A stretch of DNA of 64,000 nt, taken from positions 186,001-250,000 of the forward strand of contig CAYSAQ010000002.1 of the NCBI GenBank assembly GCA_964429235.1, written 5' to 3'. Positions 1 through 8,400 of the stretch are shown here, in pieces. Made by a program: the position numbers and the translations under genes. Numbering within the stretch: position 1 is the first letter of the stretch; every line of letters starts with the position of its first letter. Under the pieces are notes generated by a model. That model was given only the letters and a program-made list of their open reading frames with translations. It was not told where the DNA came from and did no database searches. Source of the DNA: CAYSAQ01 sp964429235. GTDB lineage: Bacteria; Margulisbacteria; Riflemargulisbacteria; GWF2-35-9; DYQY01.

Positions 1-1
1 T

Positions 2-175
2 CAGAAGAAAGTGGTTAATACTTTAGCAAAAGGTGTTCAAGCGATGGTTGATCAATGGCTAGCACTTAAAGCAAATACAGCATCTAAGTTTGATATTGAA
101 GAAGCAAGGCAGAAAGTCTTGAACTACGCTCAACATTTAGAGCGAGAAGGGTTTATTGAGCTGAAAAATGGTTGA
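2..175 (+). CDS. FliG-like protein, C-terminal fragment (5' cut by window edge)
   Basis: The frame is open from base 2 to the TGA at 173-175 and gives 57 residues. The tail (ARQKVLNYAQHLEREGFIEL) matches the last helix of flagellar switch protein FliG, whose usual pattern is AQxxIxxxxRxLExEGxI. The next gene has the same tail (QQYVIEYSRNLERDGFIE), so these are tandem paralogues. Its ATG (168) lies inside this gene's end, an 8-base overlap that implies translational coupling. FliG is the rotor protein contacted by the MotA/B stator. Where FliG usually carries an acidic pair on its torque helix, this copy reads VDQW. Only the end is visible, so the N-terminal and middle domains cannot be judged. 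Confidence 0.6.
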   Translation, partial: QKKVVNTLAKGVQAMVDQWLALKANTASKFDIEEARQKVLNYAQHLEREGFIELKNG

Positions 176-929
176 TAAAGAAAATATAAAGAATTTAGCA
201 AGTACCGAGGTAGTTGATATTGATAAAGTAAAAGGTGAGTTTTTTGCTTATATAAATAAGGAAAATGCTTATCATACTGCCCATGTATTAAAAAAGATTA
301 TAAAATCCAAGTCAGAAAATATTAAATACCTATATTTAGTTATTTTTTCAGCTGACCCAGAGATAGCCGAGAGAATAATGGATGAATTTGAAGATGACAT
401 GAAGGCTCAGATAATTGCAGAAATGATGTCACTAATACAATTTACAAAAAAAGAAATAGAGCAGTTTGATAAAATATTAAGGAAATTACTAACAGAACAA
501 TTTGGCGGAAGATATGTTTTATCAAAGATAGTTGAATATTTAGATATAGATCAAAAAACGAATCTAAATGATACAGTTGCTTCAAGATATCCCGATACGT
601 CTGCGGCATTTAGAAAAATTATGCTGTTCTTTGAAGACCTTTTCAATGTTTCGGATAAGGATTTTGTTAGAATTTTTTCTGAAGTACCAACAGACGTATT
701 ATCAATAGCTTTTTGTCAGTTATCAGAGGATAAGATCGAAAAGCTTTACGGAGTTATTCCTAAGGGAGTAAAGAATATGGTTCAGCAAGGGATAGAGTTT
801 GGTAAGAATAAATATTCCAAAACAGAAATAAAGAAAGCTCAACAGTATGTAATTGAGTATTCTAGAAATCTCGAAAGAGACGGATTTATTGAGTCTATTC
901 TAGGGGAAGAAGTAGGCAAGGATAGTTAA
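168..929 (+). CDS. FliG-like motor switch protein (divergent second copy)
   Basis: 253 residues, shorter than typical FliG (about 330). Residues about 150-245 align by eye with the FliG C-terminal domain: an FFEDLF segment corresponds to the family's FxFEDL, and the protein ends in the same ExEGxI-like helix as the fragment upstream. The N-terminal half is helical and only loosely FliG-like. The acidic pair expected on the torque helix is replaced by Gln-Gln (MVQQGIEF). It starts inside the preceding gene and is followed after 25 bases by motA and motB, so it is probably a rotor-side or regulatory partner of that stator. No other flagellar gene is in view, so a true flagellum is not established. 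Confidence 0.6.
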   Translation: MVDKENIKNLASTEVVDIDKVKGEFFAYINKENAYHTAHVLKKIIKSKSENIKYLYLVIFSADPEIAERIMDEFEDDMKAQIIAEMMSLIQFTKKEIEQFDKILRKLLTEQFGGRYVLSKIVEYLDIDQKTNLNDTVASRYPDTSAAFRKIMLFFEDLFNVSDKDFVRIFSEVPTDVLSIAFCQLSEDKIEKLYGVIPKGVKNMVQQGIEFGKNKYSKTEIKKAQQYVIEYSRNLERDGFIESILGEEVGKDS

Positions 930-954
930 GTAACTTTAGATTGGGGGAATCTGA

Positions 955-1743
955 ATGGAAATATTAGTTTTTGTTGGACTTATTAGTGTTTTTGTAGTTC
1001 TTACATTAGCAGTTCCTGACGTATTCATCAATCCCGCAGCATATTTTCAGGCACCAGCCGGAATAATGGTAATTGGTGGTGTAGCGTCACTGTTTATGAT
1101 TGGTTCTACCTGGGATGACATTAAAGGTGTTTTCGCTGCTGTTAAAACCTTGTTCAAAAAAGATAAAATTCCTACACATATTGAAATAGCAGATAAGCTA
1201 GTAGAGTTATCAGTACTTTCTCAGAAAGAAGGTCGTCGTGCCTTAGAAGATGCTGGAGAAGGTTTTGATGACGGATTTTTGAACAACGGGTTACAAATGA
1301 TTGTAAACAAGTTGCATCAGGATTTTATTAGAGTTGTGCTTGAAAACGAGATACAAGAGATAGACTCTAGGCATATGAAGAACATAGACGGAATACACTT
1401 TATGGGAACAATTGCACCACTAACAGGTATGTTTGGAACAATTGTTGGTATAGTCCAGGTATTACAGAATATGACAGACCCAAAGAATGTAGGCCCAGCT
1501 ATGGCACTAGCATTATTAACAACACTATATGGTGTATTTGTTTCAGGATTTATCATGCAGCCGATAGCAAAGAGACTGGCTAATAAAAATGATCATGAAC
1601 TTCTTAGTAAAACGATTATGATTGAGGGATTAATAATGATTGCAAAAGGCGAAATCCCTATAAAGGTAGAAACATATTTAAGAGGATTTTTGTCTAATAA
1701 AGCTAAGAAAGAGAAAAACCAAGAGAGCGAAGCTAAGGGGTAG
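955..1743 (+). CDS. motA: MotA-family stator proton/sodium channel subunit
   Basis: 262 residues, the usual MotA length. Four hydrophobic segments can be seen: two near residues 1-55 and two near 147-200, the second pair carrying the conserved MotA core (GTIAPLTGMFGTIVG, then LLTTLYGVFVSGFIMQPIA). Both family prolines that shape the ion path are present. The long cytoplasmic loop between the pairs is where MotA contacts FliG. A GGGGGA ribosome binding site precedes the ATG. The next gene is motB, five bases downstream. With MotB it would form the inner-membrane stator that converts ion flow to torque. The partners in this operon are unusual (two FliG-like proteins and a giant surface protein). 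Confidence 0.9.
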   Translation: MEILVFVGLISVFVVLTLAVPDVFINPAAYFQAPAGIMVIGGVASLFMIGSTWDDIKGVFAAVKTLFKKDKIPTHIEIADKLVELSVLSQKEGRRALEDAGEGFDDGFLNNGLQMIVNKLHQDFIRVVLENEIQEIDSRHMKNIDGIHFMGTIAPLTGMFGTIVGIVQVLQNMTDPKNVGPAMALALLTTLYGVFVSGFIMQPIAKRLANKNDHELLSKTIMIEGLIMIAKGEIPIKVETYLRGFLSNKAKKEKNQESEAKG

Positions 1744-1748
1744 TAGTT

Positions 1749-2450
1749 ATGCCCAAATTAAGACGCAAGAAATCAAGAAGTGGTGGAGATGGTAATTTCT
1801 TTACTATATGGGCGGATTTTAATTCTTTTTTAATGATTCTTTTTTTATTGCTTTATACGTTTGTTATGAACAATGTTTCTGAGTCTGAACAGCAACAAGT
1901 ATTTGAGTCTATCCGAGTTTCTTTGCAAGGACAACAACTACAACCACTGATTGATAAAGAAAAACCAAGTGAAGAGAGAATGAATGTAGTAGATAAGGTT
2001 AAACAATATATTCAGGATCAAAAATTAAGCGATTTTTTGAATGTAATGGTAGAAGAAAGCAAGGTAAGGATTATTTTGGCTCAGCCTATATTGTTTGATA
2101 CTGCAGAAGCAGAGTTGAAGCCGGAAGCAATGGATATTTTGAGGGATATTGGAAATATATTAAAAAAAACCGATAATAAAATTGTGGTAGAAGGGCATAC
2201 TGATAATGTACCGATTAGAAATGCAAAATATGAATCGAATTGGGACCTTTCTTTTGATAGAGCCTATTCAGTTATTAAGTACTTTATAGAGAAAGTGGAA
2301 ATATCGCCAATAAGGATACATGCGATTGGTTATGGCGAGTATAGACCGATGATGCCTAATGATTCGGATGAGAATAGAGCGGCAAATAGGCGTATTGAAA
2401 TTAATATTATGTTGCAAGAAGTTTTTGTTAACAATGTTTTAGGTGGATAA
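1749..2450 (+). CDS. motB: MotB-family stator protein with OmpA peptidoglycan-binding domain
   Basis: 233 residues. A basic N-terminus is followed by one membrane helix (about 20-40) that begins IWADFNSFLMILF. The Asp at about residue 23 is the family's ion-carrying acid. The C-terminal OmpA-like domain (about 115-225) has the peptidoglycan-binding signature (VEGHTDNVPI, then RAYSVIKYF and NRRIEINI), anchoring the stator to the cell wall. It lies immediately after motA and 12 bases before the giant secreted protein, so all are likely co-transcribed. Everything needed for a working stator is visible. Confidence 0.92.
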   Translation: MPKLRRKKSRSGGDGNFFTIWADFNSFLMILFLLLYTFVMNNVSESEQQQVFESIRVSLQGQQLQPLIDKEKPSEERMNVVDKVKQYIQDQKLSDFLNVMVEESKVRIILAQPILFDTAEAELKPEAMDILRDIGNILKKTDNKIVVEGHTDNVPIRNAKYESNWDLSFDRAYSVIKYFIEKVEISPIRIHAIGYGEYRPMMPNDSDENRAANRRIEINIMLQEVFVNNVLGG

Positions 2451-2462
2451 TCTGGGGGATAA

Positions 2463-5400
2463 ATGAAAAAGTTTTTATTAATATTTTTTATATGTATGAT
2501 TAGTATAGGCTATTCGTTTACAAATAAAGCACATCAAACAACTACCAACTATATGCACGCTTATCAGGACATGTATATAAGAACAACAGATGGACTTGCC
2601 CTTACAGTAAATATTGGCGGATTAGTAATAATTACAGCAGACGAGAGCGATAACTGGGGAGTAGTTGCAGGCTTAGACCAATTAGCAAGTAGTAAAGTGA
2701 TTCACGATGTCGGGTATAATGTTAAATATGTTTTAAGAGATGATAAATCTTTTGAGCAAGGTGTGCAGTATATAATCACGGTTAATCTTGGTGGAGCAAT
2801 TTCAACTAAAAATGTGACGTTTAACATGCAGTATGTTATTCGTTCTGTGACTATAGATGTTGCGGAGAAATATAGAAATTCGGTTGTTGGAGATGATTGG
2901 TTTAAAGGCGGCCTTAAGAATACAGATTACGATGATGCCAATTTAAGTATAACGGGGATGGTTACATATAGATATGAGACAGAAGTATTTCCATCTCAGA
3001 ATAAGCCGGTATATATAGAGCTATATATATCTGATGATATACAATCCAATAAATCTTCAGTAGGCGCAGATGGCATTTTTGTTTTAAATAATTTTTCAAT
3101 ACCTGTTGTTGATGGTTTGAAACCATATGTTTCCGTTGATATTGAGGATTTGTCAGATTTATTATTATATAAACCTGGATCAATAACAAGGTTTAAAATA
3201 GCTATTGATAATCAAGCACCACTAGAAACTACAGAGACGTCCTTAAATTTTAAAGCTGATAATACAGACAAAGATGGAGATGGTGTTTTTCCTGAACCAG
3301 GATATTTTGATCAAGCAATAGTCACATTTTCTCTCCGTGGCACTATGGGTGATTCTGGCAAGAGTGGCTTAAGCACTAATATGTGGGTTCTCGACCCAAA
3401 AATAGATGATGTTCTTAATCCCTTTGAAAACGGATGGTTAACAGATAGGGCAACTTCTTTTAATGTAGATTTTGAGACAGAAACAGGCATTATAAAACAA
3501 GGAAGAAAAGAAGTTATAGTTTATATTATTGACAACGTTTTTAATTATGCCACGAGAAGTATTTTTGTAACAATAGACGTAGATGCGCCTCAAGATTTTG
3601 CAGTAATTATTTCGGAAGATACAGATAATAACGGAGACCAAATAACTCCAAATATTGGCTGGTATAACGATGAGACAGTTAGTTTTAATTGGAGTGTGCC
3701 ATATGACGCAATTGGTTTAAAGAGTAGTCCCTATCAGTTTAAAAGTGAGGCAGGCTGGGTGTCTTGGTCTGCATTATTTAACAATGATGTTAATAATGAT
3801 GTTATTTCTGGAAACTATCAATCTTTATTAGAGGGCTGGGTTACAGTTGATGCTGGAGGAGATGTTTTAAGAAAAGTATATGTTCGGGCTGCTGATAGAG
3901 CGGGAAACGTTGTCGTAGCATATGCTAGCATTAAAGTAGACAATATAGAGCCAACGGTTAACATTGTACTTGAAGACGATGGGTCATTCATAGATGGGGC
4001 TCCTATATATATTAAACCTAAAACAGGTTGGTATCATGATTTTGATGTTGAATGGAACATGTCCGGCGTTCAAGACGATGCTCAATTACATGATAAGCCA
4101 ATCAGGTATAGATATTTATATGGAAACAGTAATACTACAACTACAGCCTGGTTAATAAATGAAGGAAGAAAGGAAGTTTCTTCAGATGAAAGACCAACAG
4201 GAAATATATTTTTATTACAAGCAAGAGACCAAGCAGGAAATATTGGAGAGGCAACTGCAAATGTGTATGTAGATACAACCGCCCCCGTTCCTACAAGTTT
4301 TGATATGCTTTTTGAGGCAGATACTACTGATGCCAATGAAGATGGTGTTTTTCCCGAAATAGGTTGGTATGATCAGACAACAATTAATTTAATGTTGACA
4401 TGGGATAGTTGCATAGAAGATGGGGGAATATGGAAAACAGGATTATATTTGCATGGCCCAGTATTTGTATCTTCCCAATTAGTTGTCTCGGGAAATCAAG
4501 ATTATGGAGAGTTAGAGTTATTTAGAGAACCACCAGAAGATGTTCAGCAAGTTAAGTTTCTTGCATTGTTAGTTGATAATGCTGGAAACATGGCACAGTT
4601 GACGCAAAAGTGGGTTTATGTTGATTTAACAAAACCAGAGAATTTTTTGGTTACCTTGGCACAAGATAGTGATTCTGGAGATGATGGGTTAGACCCTGCA
4701 GGTGTTTGGTATGATGATAATACTATTGAGTTTGATTGCGATTTAAGTCCGCAGGCAGATACCTCCTTGAAAGCAGCTCCATATCAATTTAGAGTAAATC
4801 AGGGCGAATGGCAAAGTGCCACAATCAACGGCTCGGTTGCAAATTTTTTGGTTAGTGATAATGCCTCAAGCGCAGTAGAAGTTCGTTTAATGGATATGGC
4901 AGGGAATGTAACCACAAGGTCAATCAGCGTTACCGTTGATTCAGTTGTACCATCTGGCAGCTTTGTATTAAATTTGGCCGAAGATGATTCAAATGATGGC
5001 TTTACCCAGCTTACCCCAGATGCTGGATGGTATAACCAGAACTTGGTTAGCTTTAAGTTTAATTCTAGTTTTGGCATTGTTGATACCTTCAATATACGGG
5101 AATACGGATATTTCTTAAAAAGAGAAATAGATCAAGTTTATGTAAATGGGAAAAGCGATTCCAAAAATGCAATGATATATTTAGAAAACGAAGGAGCAAC
5201 AGAAAAAACAATAGTAGGAGCTATTTCTGATATGGCAGGAAATGTCATAGAGGCTAGTACGAAAGTGTTTGTTGATACCGATGCTCCAGTAGCAGAGTTT
5301 GAAATTAGAATAGAAAATGATACTACCGACGATGGTGATGATGGTTATTATCCAGAAGAAGGTTGGCATGATCAGCCATTAATAAATATTAACTGGGATC

Positions 5401-8400
5401 AGGCAAGCGACGGAGCAGGCAGATTACACGATTTACCTTTTAGGGTGAAATCTGATAGTACAGTTTGGAGTAACTTTCAATATCAGCAAACCTATTCAGG
5501 GTTATATGTCAGACCAAGTAATGATATTACGCAAAGTGTATATATACAGGTTAAAGATAAAGCAGGAAATCTTGCAACGCATTCGGCAACACTAAAAGTA
5601 GATACAAAAGATCCTGTTGTAGAACTTTTTTTGTCGCCACAGATAAAATTAGTTGGGCTAATATATAATGTTCTGCACGCGTCTTATGGTGTTAATTTTC
5701 CTCTTGCTGGATGGTTTAATACAGAAAATGTGCTTCTTACTTGGAATGTAGAAACAACAGATGAATCGTTTCCTTCAAGAAGTTTTAGGGTAAAGGTGTC
5801 TGCTGATCAACTAGATTATGGAGATAGCATCAGTAGTAATCTTAGAGAAATATTTATTTTTGCGACAGCAAATAATCATGAAGAAATAATGTTTTCGATT
5901 GTTGCTTGGGATAAGGCAGGAAATGCATCGGAAGCTACTGCATCAGCCAAGGTCGATACAATGTTGCCAACAGTAACGGTAGATATGGAATCAAATACAG
6001 GGTTGTCCTTAATGCCATTTGTTAATAGTCAGGATATCTTAACAATTACATTAGAAATATCAGAAGCAATTTCTGTGACCCCTTTTATTACATACGCACG
6101 ATCTGAAAATTCTTTAGAAAGAATAACAATTAACAGTTTTCATGGTTTAGGAGATGAGTGGGTGTGCACTTTGGACATTAACACTGTAGAGGACTATGGC
6201 CCTCACACAATAGACGTATTCTTAATTGATGATGCTGGAAATATTTGTGTAGAACAAGCAGGATATAGTCGCTTTATTAAGCTTTCTCCTGGAGAGGTAA
6301 ATCCTCCAGAAGAGTTTGTTGTTAAAGATGTGTATACGGGAAGTCAGTTTGTGTGTCAACAAGAGATAGTTAGCGTTTCATTTACACTTGGCACCAGCAT
6401 TAAGCATTTCTTGATCACAGAAAAAAACATTTCCTCTGCAGATGCCGAAGCGACGGTTGGTTGGGAAGATGTCGACGGAATAACAGAATATAACGACTTT
6501 CATACTTTGGATAATGAAAACGATGCGGATAAAAACAAGCTTAAGACCTTATATCTGTGGGTTGCTGACGCAAGTAGGCGACCGGCAAATAATGCAGTTA
6601 TTGCAACAATTAACAGAGATGCTATAGCTCCAAGAATAAAAATACATCCCAATAAAACCAACTCTGGTTCCGATGAGTATGACAACCAACGGTTGTCAAA
6701 GACCGAGTATACAGCGGAAATGACAATAACCCATAATATAGCGTTTCTTAGTGGAGACTATGTTGAGAGAGCTCAAATAACACCATCATGGGAACTAGGC
6801 ATTTTTTTAGCAAATAACTATATCACGGGTGCGGTGTTATCTCCATATTTAGCACCTAAAGCAGAAAGCCAAACTAGTCCAGGATTTATGACTATTTGGT
6901 GGGCTTCTTATAATTTACAAACTTTATTAAAAGATAGGACTGCCGCAACATACAATGCTGTTTTTAACGTTACCGTTAAAGATCAAGCAGGAAATACAAC
7001 AAATAATATTTACCAAGGAGAAAGTTTTGAGATTAATACGTTGGTTCCACTTACTCCAACAATAAGTGTTTATGCATTAGACGGCAGAACCGGCTATACA
7101 AATAGTTTAAATATTATATGCGTAATAAGCAAAAACGAAAACTCCGATCAGGAGTCTAACAACTATGCATATTATAAAATATATGATGATTATTATGGAG
7201 CACCGAGAAGGTCAGAGTTAGAGCAAGACGACACAATCTGGCCTAAAGATGGTGATGAAAAGCAGGTAGTAAGCTTCTCAGTAGTATATAAACTAACACA
7301 CGAAGAACAAGGCGAGAAAGATATTTTAATTTGGGTGGCGAATAATGACCCTCAAACATGTATTAATCCTGCAGAATTAACAATTATTTATGATTCTATA
7401 GCTCCAACGTATGAAATAGTTATTGAGCCTATTGATGCTGCTGATGAATTGACTGTAACCTTGTTTTTTAATGAGAGGATAGATGTAGATACAAGAAATG
7501 TACTATTTATTGAATCTAAGAATGGAGATAACTATAATGTGATAGCTTCTGCTAGCCTTACTTATGTAAGCATAGAAGACGATTTGTACTTATATTCCTG
7601 TACATTTAATGCTGATGAAACCGATGATATAAGAGGCACATCTAACAGATTAGTGAGTATCAATGTCTACGATTTAGCAGGCAATTATATGGAAGATAGA
7701 ACACCATTTTCCAGAATTTTAAATATCTTAACATATGGAGATTATTATGACAGAGCTCTCTATAATAATGATTTAGATTTTCAATTTCATAATATAGGTA
7801 TTGGCGCATCAGATATCCCTGTAATATATGCTGAATTGAAGGCGGCTGGCCGAAATATACATCTTTCAGGAGTAAATTTGAAAATTAAAAATGCCGACAT
7901 TAATATTTTAGATAGAGTTCATTTATTTGCTGATACAAATCAAACAGGGCTATATGATGAAGGTGATAATGAGCTTGCTAATGCAGTATTTACGGATACG
8001 GAAAATATGAAGATTCCGTTTGACGAGATTCTGGTAAACAAGCAAACCACAACTACAATATTTGTTGTAATTGATGCTGGGCAATCTGTTAATGAGGGTC
8101 GTGAAATCGGATTTGGGTTTATAACAAGTAATCCTTTTGATGTTGAAGCATATGAAGTTATAAGCGCTTCTGCGCAAATACCAGACGATGGAATAATTGC
8201 AACGTTTAATATGTCTAAAACATTATACAATATTGCTTATCTTGGAAAAGATGCCGATGCCGTATCCCTAACTAGAGATGTTAACTGTGGTTCAAGTTTT
8301 GTTATAAAGAAATTCGCATTAAGGGCTTTTTTGGCAGATAGCGCTGGAAGTGAAAGTGGCCTAGGCGAAGGTGTTTTGTGGGAATCATTGAGGATAGGAC

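Noticed and set aside
2..2450. Annotating this as an ordinary flagellar operon.
   Set aside because: Only FliG-like and MotA/B genes are visible; the rotor proteins are duplicated and altered, and the next gene is a giant surface protein, so the conventional reading is not supported within the window.
3200..5990. CRISPR-like or recent tandem DNA repeats.
   Set aside because: The repeats are protein-level, about 350 bp long and diverged; no short identical direct repeats with spacers were seen.
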